A DNA stretch of 64,000 nucleotides from Polyodon spathula (GCF_017654505.1 NC_054571.1:659376-723375); one strand, 5' to 3'; positions 1 through 12,666 are shown, numbered from the stretch's first letter. Numbers and translations are program-made. Notes: generated by a model from the sequence alone, not told the origin.

Positions 1-65
1 TGAATTTAATAAGCAAGACGTCCTGCGATTGCAGTGGCATCGTTGATATTTGTACATCATTTTAC

Positions 66-92
66 AACCCCCCCCCCCCCCCCCCCCCCCCG
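66..92. repeat. Homopolymer C tract
   Basis: Uninterrupted run of C directly visible. Similar C or G runs occur near 527, 1327, 2915, 2995 and 59057. Such tracts are error-prone in sequencing, so the length is uncertain. Confidence 0.9.
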
Positions 93-599
93 AAAAACGG
101 GAGTGTGCTGCAGCATGACAGTGGAACAGACAGGTGTGTTATCAATGTGTTGACAGCCGTCATTCTAATGAGGAGGATCATCAAGTGAACAAAAGAGAGA
201 CACGGAGAGAGACTTAAAAAAACACCTTTATTATACAACGATTTACAAAAAAACAAGATGCAATTAATCAAATATATAAATACATAAATACAACATGTAT
301 AATCCAAGCATACATACCTATAGATCAAGAAATAGATAGATAGGTAGATATGCACGCATGATTGTGCAAGCTAGCATTGTGTACTGTACACATCGTAATT
401 CAGAGAGGGATGGGGGTCTGTCTGTGCAATCTGCCTGATAACCAGGGCAGCCTTAGCTGTTGCTGTGGCGATCAATACTTATCTAAATGAAAATGAAGCT
501 GGAAATCCAGGAGAAATCCTGATAGCCCCCCCCCCCCCCTCCAGTGGAGGGGTCAGGCCACCTCACAGACTGCCTGAACACACCTGCACTGAGGGGGGC
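93..599. other. Non-coding stretch, no gene recognised
   Basis: AT-rich sequence with short GATA-type runs near 330-350. Short open frames here have no recognisable protein family. I see no splice-bounded exon or RNA gene. Confidence 0.5.
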
Positions 600-900
600 G
601 GGGCTGACACCTGCACTGCTACCCAGCATTGTGTACCAGAGAGAGAGAGAGAGAGAGAGCGAGCTGACACCTGCACTGCTACCCATCATCGTGTACCTGA
701 GAGAGAGAGAGCTGACACCTGCACTGCTCCCCATCATCGTGTACCAGAGAGAGAGAGAGAGAGAGAGAGCCATCATCGTGTGTACCTGAGAGAGAGAGAG
801 CTGACACCTGCACTGCTCCCCATCATCGTGTACCAGAGAGAGAGAGAGAGAGAGAGAGCTGACACCTGCACTGCTCCCCATCATCGTGTACCTGAGAGAC
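600..900. repeat. GA-rich minisatellite
   Basis: About five copies of a unit made of CTGACACCTGCACTGCT, a CATCATCGTGTACC segment and a (GA)n run of variable length. The (GA)n expansion differs between copies. Open frames on both strands translate the repeat and are not evidence of a gene. Confidence 0.9.
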
Positions 901-1034
901 ACCAGCTCAAGAAGTTACACCATCTCAGGTAAAACTGTAAGAAACTAAATGAGAGGAGGGAGAAGGAACAAGGGAAGAGCGAGAGGGAGACTTTCATTAA
1001 TACATTACATTAAACCATAGCAGTAAAGACGGTG

Positions 1035-1250
1035 TGCACTGTCTGTCTGTCTGCCTGCCCGTCTGCCTGCCTGCCTGTCTGTTTGTCTGTCTGTGTGTCT
1101 CTGCGTCTGCCTGTCTGTCTGTCTGTCTCTGCATTTGTCTGACTGTCTGTCTGTCTCCTCGTCTGTCTCTGCTTCTGTTTGTCTATGCATCTGTTTGTCT
1201 CTGTGTCTGTTTGTCTGTCTGTCTCTGCATCTGTCTGGTCTGTCAACCTG
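1035..1250. repeat. (CTGT)n tetranucleotide microsatellite
   Basis: Interrupted CTGT/CTGC tetranucleotide run about 215 bases long. The Cys/Leu/Val-rich and Asp/Arg/Gln-rich open frames across it are translations of the repeat. Confidence 0.92.
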
Positions 1251-1664
1251 TTTGCGTAGCGTCACATTAAATTTGATGACTCGATTAACTAAATTGTGTT
1301 TCAAGATTGTGCAATTAATTAATGAACCCCCCCCCCCCCGCTTTAATATACACTTAGCTACAAAGCAGACAGTACAGGGAGTCAAGACGGATTGGAGCAG
1401 TGTGGGGAGCACATTCTGCAGACTCTCATTTCCATAGTGCTTCACTGAGCATACAGTGGTGGTGGTGTTTCTTTTTACCTCTAGAATGAATAAATAAATA
1501 GATACATAGACAGATAGGCAAATAAATAGAAAGATGGATAACTAGGATCCTGAATGCTGCTCTTCTTGGGTGCGTATCGCCTGCAGAAAACTCTGAAGCA
1601 ATAAGGGGCCAATCCATCTCTACACTGTGTGATCAAGAAACCTGCTCATCGGCATTCCATCACA

Positions 1665-2900
1665 CATAGAGAGGGAGAGATAGAGAGAGATAGGCATACA
1701 GACACTAAGGCACGCTCACGCAAACACATAGGTACAGACATACTGTACTCACAGACAGTTACAAACACACTTACTCACACCCATACAGAGAAACACACAC
1801 ATTCTCCCTCACTCACTCACAGACAAAGACAGACAGACACACACACATGCTCCCTCACTCACACACAGACAGACAGACACACACCCATACAGAGAAACTC
1901 ACACACTCACTCACAGACAGAAACAGACACACACACACACATGCTCCCTCCCTCACTCACTCACAGACAGACAGACACACACTCATGCACCCTCACTCAC
2001 TCACAGACAGAGACAGACACACACACACACTCCCTCACTCACACACAGACCCACACACACACTCCCTCACTCACTCACAGACAAAGACAGACAGACACCC
2101 ACACACACCACACACACACACCAACTCGCTCACAGACAGACAGACACACACACATGCACCCTCACTCACTCACAGACAGACACACACACACACACACACG
2201 CTCCCTCACTCACTCACACACAGACAGACAGACACACACTCATGCACCCTCACTCACACACACTCTCTCACTCACACACAGACAGACAGACACACACACA
2301 TGCACCCTCACTCACTCACAGACAGAGACAGACACACACACACTCACAGACAGACAGACATCTGTGACGTGAGTGAGACAGTGAGTGTCTGTCTGTGTCA
2401 CACACACACTCACTCACTCACAGACAGACAGACACACACACACACACACTCACTCACAGACAGAGACACACACACACACACACACACAGACAGACACACA
2501 CACACACATCCCCTCACTCACTCACTCAGACAGACACACACACACACATGCTCCCTCACTCACTCACAGACAGACACACACACACACATGCACCTCTCAC
2601 TCACTCACAGACAGAGACAGACACACACACACACACTCCGACACACTCACTCACAGACAGACACACACACACACACACACCCTCACTCACTCACAGACAG
2701 AGACAGACAGACAGACACACACTCATGCACCCTCACTCACTCACAGACAGAGACAGACACACACACACACGCTCCCTCACTCACTCACAGACAGAGACAC
2801 ACACACACACACACGCTCCCTCACTCACTCACAGACAGACACACACACACACATGCTCCCTCACTCACTCACACTCACACACAGACAGACAGACACGCAG
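1665..2900. repeat. Complex CA / CTCA / CAGA satellite block
   Basis: About 1.2 kb built from (CA)n, (CTCA)n and (CAGA)n runs arranged in a higher-order unit of roughly 45-60 bases, often with a CATGCACCCTCACTCA segment. The frames stay open because stop codons are rare in this composition, giving long His/Thr/Ser/Gln-rich ORFs that are not genes. Confidence 0.92.
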
Positions 2901-4095
2901 CGCTCTCCTGTCCCCCCCCCCCCCCCCACTCCCCAGCCCTCACAGTTGTTGCCCATTGATTTGCAAATGAGTGTGGAGCAGCTCCTCATTTCCGGGGGGG
3001 GGGGGTGGCTGTGGGCGCAGGGGGGAACCTTCCTCCCGCAGTATCCGTGCCTCCAGGAACCACTTTAATAGGCGCGCAGCAACCGCCAACCATCAACCAG
3101 GCAGCGAGCCCCAGCGAGTGCATCCAATCCTTCTTCTTTCTGCTGCTCTTTCCTTCTTTCTTTTCTGGGATGGAGAGATCAATGTCAGCTATTTCTTTCT
3201 ATTTTCTGTCTCGGTCTTTCTTCCTTTGTTTTTATTTGATCTTCCTTTTCTCCATATTTCAGTGTTCCATTCTATCTTTCACTGTGATTTTGTTTCGGTC
3301 TTTCATTCTGCAAGAACGTGTGTGAGCGAGAGATGACCATGCTGTCACCAACTAACCCTGTCTGTCTGCCCGACGGACGGACTGACTGACTGTCTGTGTG
3401 TCTGTCTGTCTTTTTCAGTGTAACATTTCTGCAAGAGTTGTGAATGGGAACACCCTTCCCTACTGTATGCCTGCTCACAGTAAGGCGAAACTGTCAGCTA
3501 GTGCCTTCAACAGCACACTGCAGAAGGCACTAGACTAGCAGAAACATTTGTCTATTAGACTTGGTTTCCTATAAGCTTTACCTAAGAATTCAGATTATTT
3601 AGAAGTTACAGAGGAATATATTAAGAACAGTAATATGCAGTCACTTGACATCACCTCTTGTGTTCTCCTGATACATGCAGAGCTGTAAGAGTGACAGACA
3701 CTTGTACAGGTGTACAGACACGCCCCCCTTTTCTCTTGAAGGTTTCTCTTGAAAGCCATGTGGCTGTGTCTCTTCAACACAATACCGGCATGCAGATCCC
3801 AGCCCTGTGATTAATCCACGTTCATTAGAACATGATACAGTTATGCTAACCCTATCATGTAAATGAATTGACCGTTCACTTGGAATCGATTAACTAACCG
3901 CGTCCCAAAGACAGAGCAGCAATTTGCACTGTCCCAGCTGGGTATTCACCCACTGCACTCTGTAGAAGGGTGCTACACAGTATAAACAGGTATATCCGTT
4001 TCCAATGGCGATGAGCACATTGCTTACGGATTGTGCGCGTGCTTGTATCAGTTGTGATCTCACTCTTATATGGTTGTGTATTTTCTGTTTAAACT
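2901..4095. other. Intergenic stretch, no gene recognised
   Basis: Contains C and G homopolymers (2915, 2995), a T-rich segment (3130-3310) and a short CTGT run near 3360-3410. The region 3480-4095 has mixed composition and no repeat that I could identify. No exon or RNA gene recognised. Confidence 0.5.
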
Positions 4096-7000
4096 GGGAG
4101 ACAGTGTGGGGCTGTAGTGTAGTGGTTAGAGCTGAGGGGCTGGGAGACAGTGTGGGGCTGTAGTGTAGTGGTTAGCGCTGAGAGGCTGTAGTGTAGTGGT
4201 TAGCGCTGAGGGGCTGGGAGACAGTGTGGGGCTGTAGTGTAGTGGTTAGCGCTGAGGGGCTGTAGGGTTAGACAGTGTGGGGCTGTGTGTGTAGTGGTTA
4301 GTGGTTAGCGAGGGGCTGAGGGGCTGTAGTGTAGTGGTTAGCGCTGAGGGGCTGGGAGGCGGTGTGGGGCTGTAGTGTAGTGGTTAGCGCTGAGCTGGGA
4401 GGGTTAGGGCTGAGGGCTGGGAGACAGTGTGGGGCTGTAGTGTAGTGGTTAGCGCTGAGGGGCTGGGAGACAGTGTGGGGCTGTAGTGTAGTGGTTAGCG
4501 CTGAGGGGCTGGGAGACAGTGTGGGGCTGTAGTGTAGTGGTTAGCGCTGAGGGGCTGGGAGACAGTGTGGGGCTGTAGTGTAGTGGTTAGCGCTGAGGGG
4601 CTGTAGTGTAGTGGTTAGCGCTGAGGGGCTGGGAGACAGTGTGGGGCTGTAGTGTAGTGGTTAGCGCTGAGGGGCTGGGAGACAGTGTGGGGCTGTAGTG
4701 TAGTGGTTAGCGCTGAGGGGCTGGGAGACAGTGTGGGGCTGTAGTGTAGTGGTTAACGCTGAGGGGCTGTAGTGTAGTGGTTAGCGCTGAGGGGCTGGGA
4801 GACAGTGTGGGGCTGTAGTGTAGTGGTTAGCGCTGAGGGGCTGGGAGACAGTGTGGGGCTGTAGTGTAGTGGTTAGCGCTGAGGGGCTGGGAGACAGGGA
4901 GTGGGGCTGTAGTGTAGTGGTTAGCGCTGAGGGGCTGGGAGTGGTTGTGGGGCTGTAGTGTAGTGGTTAGCGCTGAGGGGCTGGGAGACAGTGTGGGGCT
5001 GTAGTGTAGTGGTTAGAGCTGAGGGGCTGGGAGAGGCTGTGTGTGTAGTGGTTAGAGCTGAGGGACTGGAAGGCTGTAGTGTAGTGGTTAGCAGTGAGGG
5101 GCTGTAGTGTAGTGGTTAGCGCTGAGGGGCTGGGAGACAGTGTGGGGCTGTAGTGTAGTGGTTAGGCTGAGGGGCTGGGAGACAGTGTGGGGCTGTAGTG
5201 TAGTGGTTAGCGCTGAGGGGCTGGGAGACAGTGTGGGGCTGTAGTGTAGTGGTTAGGGGCTGTAGTGTAGTGGTTAGTAGTGTAGTGGTGGGAGCTGAGG
5301 GGCTGGGAGACAGTGTAGTGTAGGTTAGCGCTGAGGGGCTGGGAGACAGTGTGGGGCTGTAGTGTAGTGGTTAGCGCTGAGGGGCTGGGAGACAGTGTGG
5401 GGCTGTAGTGTAGTGGTTAACGCTGAGGGGCTGGGAGACAGTGTGGGGCTGTAGTGTAGTGGTTAGCGCTGAGGGGCTGGGAGACAGTGTGGGGCTGTAG
5501 TGTAGTGGTTAACGCTGAGGGGCTGTAGTGTAGTGGTTAGCGCTGAGGGGCTGGGAGACAGTGTGGGGCTGTAGTGTAGTGGTTAGCGCTGAGGGGCTGG
5601 GAGACAGTGTGGGGCTGTAGTGTAGTGGTTAGCGCTGAGGGGCTGGGAGACAGTGTGGGGCTGTAGTGTAGTGGTTAGCGCTGAGGGGCTGGGAGACAGT
5701 GTGGGGCTGTAGTGTAGTGGTTAGCGCTGAGGGGCTGGGAGACAGTGTGGGGCTGTAGTGTAGTGGTTAGCGCTGAGGGGCTGGGAGACAGTGTGGGGCT
5801 GTAGTGTAGTGGTTAGCGCTGAGGGGCTGGGAGACAGTGTGGGGCTGTAGTGTAGTGGTTAGCGCTGAGGGGCTGGGAGACAGTGTGGGGCTGTAGTGTA
5901 GTGGTTAGCGCTGAGGGGCTGGGAGACAGTGTGGGGCTGTAGTGTAGTGGTTAGCGCTGAGGGGCTGGGAGACAGTGTGGGGCTGTAGTGTAGTGGTTAG
6001 CGCTGAGGGGCTGGGTAGTGGTTAGAGCAGTGTGGGGGCTGTAGTGTAGTGGTTAGCGCTGAGGGGCTGGGAGACAGTGTGGGGCTGTAGTGTAGTGGTT
6101 AGCGCTGAGGGGCTGGGAGACAGTGTGGGGCTGTAGTGTAGTGGTTAGCGCTGAGGGGCTGGGAGACAGTGTGGGGCTGTAGTGTAGTGGTTAGCGCTGA
6201 GGGGCTGGGAGACAGTGTGGGGCTGTAGTGTAGTGGTTAGCGCTGAGGGGCTGGGAGGTGTGGGGCTGTAGTGTAGTGGTTAGCGCTGAGGGGCTGGGAG
6301 ACAGTGTGGGGCTGTAGTGTAGTGGTTAGCGCTGAGGGGCTGGGAGACAGTGTGGGGCTGTAGTGTAGTGGTTAGCGCTGAGGGGCTGGGAGACAGTGTG
6401 GGGCTGTAGAGTAGGAGGTTAGTGGTTAGCGCTGAGGGGCTGGGAGACAGTGTGGGGCTGTAGTGTAGTGGTTAGCGCTGAGGGGCTGGGAGACAGTGTG
6501 GGGCTGTAGTGTAGTGGTTAGCGCTGAGGGGCTGGGAGACAGTGTGGGGCTGTAGTGTAGTGGTTAGAGCTGAGGGGCTGTAGTGTAGTGGTTAGCGCTG
6601 AGGGGCTGGGAGTGTAGACCCCGGTGACAGTCACATCCGACCATAGCGTACTGAGACACTCACATCACCAATGTGGGGCTGTAGTGTAGTGGTTAGCGCT
6701 GATCCTCTGGCACGCGTACAGTGTGGGACCGTACAGTGGTTAAACGCTGAGGGACTCCCGACATCAGTGTGGGGCTGTAGTGTACTGGTCCGACACCCCG
6801 AGGTACATCTGTAGCACCCCCGACAGGGGCTTGTGCGGCTGTAGTGGATGCGAGACAGTGTGGGGCTGGGAGACAGAGTCACAGTAGTGGTTAGCTCTGA
6901 GGGGCGACCCGACGATGACAGTGTGGGGACGGTAGTGTAGTGGTTAGCGCTGAGGGGCTGGGAGACAGTGTGGGGCTGTAGTGTAGTGGTTAGCGCTGAG

Positions 7001-10000
7001 GGGCTGGGAGACAGTGTGGGGCTGTAGTGTAGTGGTTAACGCTGTGAGGGTGGCGGACTGAGTGGGGCTGTAGTGTAGTGGTTAGCGCTGATCAGGCTGG
7101 GACCAGTTGGGGCTCCCAGTGGGTTAGTGAGGGGCTAGTGGGGCTGTAGTGTAGTGGTGGGCTGACGGGACCAGGTGGACTCTGTAGGGTAGGGTTAGTG
7201 GGGCTGGGAGGACAGTGTGGGCTGGTAGTGTATGGTGGGCGAGAGGGGCTGTAGTGTAGTGGTTAGCGCTGAGGGGCTGGGAGACAGTGTGGGGCTGTAG
7301 TGTAGTGGTTAGCGCTGAGGGGCTGGGAGACAGTGTGGGGCTGTAGTGTAGTGGTTAGCGCTGAGGGGCTGGGAGACAGTGTGGGGCTGTAGTGTAGTGG
7401 TTAACGCTGAGAGGCTGTAGTGTAGTGGTTAGCGCTGAGGGGCTGGGAGACAGTGTGGGGCTGTAGTGTAGTGGTTAGCGCTGAGGGGCTGGGAGACAGT
7501 GTGGGGCTGTAGTGTAGTGGTTAGCGCTGAGGGGCTGGGAGACAGTGTGGGGCTGTAGTGTAGTGGTTAGCGCTGAGGGGCTGGGAGACAGTAGTGTAGT
7601 GGTTAGCGCTGAGGGGCTGGGAGACAGTGTGGGGCTGTAGTGTAGTGGTTAGCGCTGAGGGGCTGGGAGACAGTGTGGGGCTGTAGTGTAGTGGTTAGCG
7701 CTGAGGGGCTGGGAGACAGTGTGGGGCTGTAGTGTAGTGGTTAGAGCTGAGGGGCTGGGAGACAGTGTGGGGCTGTAGTGTAGTGGTTAGCGCTGAGGGG
7801 CTGGGAGACAGTGTGGGGCTGTAGTGTGGGGCTGTAGTGTAGTGGTTAGCGCTGAGGGGCTGGGAGACAGTGTGGGGCTGTAGTGTAGTGGTTAGCGCTG
7901 AGGGGCTGGGAGACAGTGTGGGGCTGTAGTGTAGTGGTTAGCGCTGAGGGGCTGTAGTGTAGTGGTTAGCGCTGAGGGGCTGGGAGACAGTGTGGGGCTG
8001 TAGTGTAGTGAGGGGCTGGGAGCTAGACTCCCCGGTGGGTGTAGTGTAGTGGTAGCGCTGAGGGGCTGGGAGACAGTGTGGGGCGCTGAGGGGCTGGGAG
8101 ACAGTGTGGGGCTGTAGTGTAGTGGTTAGAGCTGAGGGGCTGGGAGACAGTGTGGGGCTGTAGTGTAGTGGTTGGCGTGGGGGGCTGTAGTGTAGTGGTT
8201 AGCGCTGAGGGGCTGGGAGACAGTGTGGGGCTGTAGTGTAGTGGTTAGCGCTGAGGGGCTGGGAGACAGTGTGGGGCTGTAGTGTGGTTAGCGCTGAGGG
8301 GCTGGGAGACAGTGTGGGGCTGTAGTGTAGTGGTTAGCGCTGAGGGGCTGGGAGACAGTGTGGGGCTGTAGTGTAGTGGTTAGCGCTGAGGGGCTGGGAG
8401 ACAGTGTGGGGCTGTAGTGTAGTGGTTAGAGCTGCTGAGGGGCTGTAGTGTAGTGGTTAGAGCTGAGGGACTGGGAGACAGTGTGGGGCTGTAGTGTAGT
8501 GGTTAGCGCTGAGGGGCTGGGAGACAGTGTGGGGCTGTAGTGTAGTGGTTAGCGCTGAGGGGCTGGGAGACAGTGTGGGGCTGTAGTGTAGTGGTTAACG
8601 CTGAGAGGCTGGGGTAGTGGTTAGCGCTGAGGGGCTGGGAGACAGTGTGGGGCTGTAGTGTAGTGGTTAGCGCTGAGGGGCTGGGAGACAGTGTGGGGCT
8701 GTAGTGTAGTGGTTAGCGCTGAGGGGCTGGGAGACAGTGTGGGGCTGTAGTGTAGTGGTTAGCGCTGAGGGGCTGGGAGACAGTGTGGGGCTGTAGTGTA
8801 GTGGTTAGCGCTGAGGGGCTGGGAGACAGTGTGGGGCTGTAGTGTAGTGGTTAGCGCTGAGGGGCTGGGAGACAGTGTGGGGCTGTAGTGTAGTGGTTAG
8901 CGCTGAGGGGCTGGGAGACAGTGTGGGGCTGTAGTGTAGTGGTTAGCGCTGAGGGGCTGGGAGACAGTAGGGGCTGTAGTGTAGTGGTTAGCGCTGAGGG
9001 GCTGGGAGACAGTGTGGGGCTGTAGTGTAGTGGCTGGGAGCAGTGTGGGGCTGTAGTGTAGTGGTTAGCGCTGAGGGGCTGGGAGACAGTGTGGGGCTGT
9101 AGTGTAGTGGTTAGCGCTGAGGGGCTGGGAGACAGTGTGGGGCTGTGTAGTGTAGTGGTGTAGTGTAGCGCTGAGGGGCTGGGAGACAGTGTGGGGTTAG
9201 CGCTGAGGGGCTGGGAGACAGTGTGGGGCTGTAGTGTAGTGGTTAGCGCTGAGGGGCTGTGTAGTGAGAGGGGCTGGGAGTGTGGGGCTGTAGTGTAGTG
9301 GTTAGCGCTGAGGGGCTGGGAGACAGTGTGGGGCTGTAGTGTTAGTGGTTAGCGCTGAGGGGCTGGGAGACAGTGTGGGGCTGTAGTGTAGTGGTTAGCG
9401 CTGAGGGGCTGGGAGACAGTGTGGGGCTGTAGTGTAGTGGTTAGCGCTGAGGGGCTGGGAGGCAGTGTGGGGCTGTAGTGTAGTGGTTAGCGCTGAGGGG
9501 CTGGGAGACAGTGTGGGGCTGTAGTGTAGTGGTTAGCGCTGAGGGGCTGGGAGACAGTGTGGGGCTGTAGTGTAGTGGTTAGCGCTGAGGGGCTGGGAGA
9601 CAGTGTGGGGCTGTAGTGTAGTGGTTAGCGCTGAGGGGCTGGGAGACAGTGTGGGGCTGTAGTGTAGTGGTTAGCGCTGAGGGGCTGGGAGACAGTGTGG
9701 GGCTGTAGTGTAGTGGTTAGCGCTGAGGGGCTGGGAGCTGTGGTTAGGGCTGGGGCTGAGACAGTGTGGGGCTGTAGTGTAGTGGTTAGCGCTGAGGGGC
9801 TGGGAGACAGTGTGGGGCTGTAGTGTAGTGGTTAGCGCTGAGGGGCTGTAGTGTAGTGGTTAGCGCTGAGGGGCTGGGAGACAGTGTGGGGCTGTAGTGT
9901 AGTGGTTAGCGCTGAGGGGCTGGGAGCTGTAGTGTAGTGGTTAGCGGACTGTAGTGTAGTGGTTAGGCTGAGGGGCTGGGAGACAGTGTGGGGCTGTAGT

Positions 10001-10303
10001 GTAGTGGTTAGCGCTGAGGGGCTGGGAGACAGTGTGGGGCTGTAGTGTAGTGGTTAGCGCTGAGGGGCTGGGAGACAGTGTGGGGCTGTAGTGTAGTGGT
10101 TAGCGCTGAGGGGCTGGGAGACAGTGTGGGGCTGTAGTGTAGTGGTTAGCGCTGAGGGGCTGGGAGACAGTGTGGGGCTGTAGTGTAGTGGTTAGCGCTG
10201 AGGGGCTGGGAGACAGTGTGGGGCTGTAGTGTAGTGGTTAGCGCTGAGGGGCTGGGAGACAGTGTGGGGCTGTAGTGTAGTGGTTAGCGCTGAGGGACTG
10301 GGA
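4096..10303. repeat. 46-bp minisatellite array (about 135 copies) with tRNA-like A-box
   Basis: Period measured as 46 bases from successive GGCTGGGAGA positions (e.g. 5641 to 5687). The unit carries GTAGTGTAGTGGTTA, GCGCTGAGGGGCTGGGAG and ACAGTGTGGGG. Truncated units are common, for example those ending early and re-entering at GCTGTAGTG. The stretch 6617-7260 is degenerate. GTAGTGTAGTGGTTA matches the D-arm and A-box region of vertebrate tRNA-Val, so the unit may descend from a tRNA-like SINE head. No B-box was seen. No long open frame crosses it. Confidence 0.95.
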
Positions 10304-10979
10304 TGAGGGAAAGTAGTGTTAAGTTGTTTACTATAACTTTAAAGGTACGTTTATGAAAAATTCAGCACTGACCCAGTGAATTCAACACTTACATAAGAAC
10401 ACTATGCATTCTTAAACTAGTAAACAATGGCTGGATTCTCAAAGCACTGCAGCTTCCTCACCCTGGCAAAAAGATATAAAGACTGGCCGTCTCTTAGCAA
10501 CCGCTCCCGGCCTGTCGATCATTCCGAGCGAGGGGCGGTGCTGCTTAAAATAAGCGTTTCAACCCCCCCACCTCCACACCTCGTCTCCAAGACAACCGAA
10601 ACTGCCAATCACAGCGGAGCAGGCGCTCTGAGGAAATGCACATTCTTCACCCCTTCCCCCACGGGTCTTATCTCTGTAAACGCATCACTGAGCACGATTA
10701 CAACATTGTTCCAATGATTTGACTGTGTGTTGTGAAGTTTAAAAATAAAAATAAAACACGTTCTCCAGATATAACCCACTCTCACTTTAGACTCATATAT
10801 CTGCAAAATAGACTAAATAGACTTTAGACTATATATATATATAAATATATTAGCTCAAAGAGCCAGCTGCCCAACGGTTCGATATGTTGTACATACCCTT
10901 CTCAAGGGAGCCTAATTCCTAAATAATGTTTGCGTAAGGCGAGTCTGTATAAAGTGAATGAACGGTATTCTTTGAATTG
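10304..10979. other. 5' flank of the pbx gene, no coding exon seen
   Basis: Mixed composition. It starts with an AT-rich segment, has a moderately GC-rich part at 10490-10680 and an AT-rich run (10830-10850). No gene recognised. It may contribute distal promoter sequence to the pbx exon downstream, but no specific element can be claimed. Confidence 0.4.
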
Positions 10980-12434
10980 CACGGGGAGGCTGGCAGCTCT
11001 CCCCTCCTCCCTGCGCGGCGCGGCGCCCCCTGGCGGTTGCAGGCGCGGTTGCAGGCGGGGGGTGGCAGGCGGGGGGTGGAAGCCGCGTTGCCCCCTGGCG
11101 GTTGCAGGCGCGGTTGCAGGCGGGGGGTGGCAGGCGGGGGCAGGCGCGGTTGCAGGCGGGGGGTGGCAGGCGGGGGGAGGCGTAGCGCCGGTGGAAGCCG
11201 CGTTGCCCCCTGGCGGTTGCAGGCGGGGGGTGGCAGGCGGGGGGAGGCGTAGCGCCGGTGGAAGCCGCGTTGCCCCCTGGCGGTTGCAGGCGCGGTTGCA
11301 GGCGGGGGGTGGCAGGCGGGGGGAGGCGTAGCGCCGGTGGAAGCCGCGTTGCCCCCTGGCGGTTGCAGGCGCGGTTGCAGGCGGGGGGTGGCAGGCGGGG
11401 GGAGGCGTAGCGCCGGTGGAAGCCGCGTTGCCCCCTGGCGGTTGCAGGCGCGGTTGCAGGCGGGGGGTGGCAGGCGGGGGGAGGCGTAGCGCCGGTGGAA
11501 GCCGCGTTGCCCCCTGGCGGTTGCAGGCGCGGTTGCAGGCGGGGGGTGGCAGGCGGGGGGAGGCGTAGCGCCGGTGGAAGCCGCGTTGCCGGCGCTGCGC
11601 TGCGGGCTGTGCAGAGCTGCTGGGCTGGATCGAGCGGAAAGGCAAGGACGGGTTTGGCTGGCTGGCAGGCAGGCAGGCAGGGGGACCGGAGTCCTCTTTG
11701 AGAAATCGCTTCACTGTTCGCTCCTTCTCTCTTCTGGACGAGGGAGGGGAGAGATCAGAAATATATAACGAGACGCGGGTTTATTTGCCGTGCCGCTTTT
11801 TAATCCCCTTTATTGTTTTAAAAACGGGAGACCGCCAAACGTGGCTGGTATACAGGCTGGAGATCTGTCGCTTTTTTTTTTCCCTCCCTCCCTCTCTCGA
11901 ATGGGGCTAGCCGTTTATTGCAATATTTTGTAGTTTGGATTATTAGTGTTATTGTTATTAATGTTATAGCTGGGCTCTTTTGCTAAGGGTTTGTCTTGCT
12001 TGCATGTTTTTTTTTAAACAAGAGCACTTGACCGATTCTTTTGTTTGTTTGTTTACATATTTTACTGTGTTTTTTGGTTTTACTTTGAAGTTTTCGAATA
12101 ATTGCATTGCTGCAAATGTCCCTTTTGCAAAACCAATTGCATTGAGTCGCGCCTTGTACATACATATTTTCTATTATATATATTTTTTCGTGCATCCGAA
12201 AAAGTCAAACCTATACACACAAGGCGTGCGTTGATTATCATTTTTTTTGCATTTTTTTTTTTTTTCGAGGGCATATTTTTATATATATATACACACACAG
12301 TGTTTTATTTCTCTCAATACTGTAAGTGTGAGGAGGATACAGCGTTGTTTTTTTCGACTGGCGCCGAGGCTTGTCGGCGCTGCTGCGTGGTATTCGCGGC
12401 CCGTTTTGTGTTGCTGAGAGAAAGGACGGAGTTG

Positions 12435-12467
<33 letters not shown>

Positions 12468-12481
12468 CACCGTCGTCAGAC
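10980..12481 (+). promoter_or_regulatory. CpG-rich promoter and 5'UTR region of the pbx gene
   Basis: A strongly GC- and CpG-rich block (10980-11690) followed by T-rich sequence leads to the pbx start codon at 12482. A second CpG-rich patch lies at 12360-12420. Length and composition fit a CpG-island promoter with a long 5'UTR, as is usual for developmental homeobox genes. The transcription start site cannot be placed from sequence alone. The 79-bp tandem array lies inside this block. Confidence 0.55.
11037..11590. repeat. 79-bp GC-rich minisatellite in the pbx promoter region
   Basis: Unit length is 79 bases from successive GTTGCCCCCTGG positions (11269, 11348, 11427). About seven full or partial copies. 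Each unit holds GCAGGCGCGGTTGCAGG and two G6 runs separated by GTGGCAGGC, giving G-quadruplex potential on the + strand. It ends about 890 bases before the pbx start codon. The Arg/Pro/Ala-rich open frames on both strands are repeat translations. Confidence 0.93.
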
Positions 12482-12666
12482 ATGGACGATCAAGTCAGGA
12501 TGCTGGCGGCTCTCAGCGGCTTGGGAGCCCTCTCCCAGCCCGACGGGGTCGAAATGGACTCGGTCCGAAAGCAGCAACAGCTCGGGCAGCCGCAGCAAGA
12601 CATCGGAGACATCCTGCAGCAGATCATGGCAATCACCGACGAGAGCTTGGACGAGGCGCAGGCGAG
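12482..12666 (+). CDS. pbx4: Pbx4-like TALE homeobox protein, coding exon 1
   Basis: Encodes the N-terminal 61 residues plus two bases of codon 62 of a PBX homeodomain cofactor. PBX proteins bind DNA with HOX and MEIS/PREP partners in the nucleus. It begins MDDQVRMLAALSGLG and ends with DIGDILQQIMAITDESLDEAQAR, the start of the PBC-A domain that binds MEIS/PREP. The wording LQQIMAITD is closest to PBX4, and ATP13A1 nearby supports pbx4 over pbx1-3. The start has G at -3 and +4. The exon ends GCGAG|GTAAAG, a good donor at the position where PBX genes split the codon before KHALNC. No exon 2 or homeodomain exon was found in the rest of the window. Confidence 0.88.

Noticed and set aside
1629..3068. 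His/Thr/Ser/Gln-rich open frames
   Set aside because: Translations of CA/CTCA/CAGA satellite; all frames open, no conserved domain.
4096..10303. Cluster of tRNA-Val genes
   Set aside because: Only the A-box/D-arm part matches; no anticodon arm, B-box or acceptor stem.
10902..11714. Pro/Ala/Arg-rich ORF on the minus strand
   Set aside because: Repeat translation of the 79-bp GC-rich array in the pbx 5' region.
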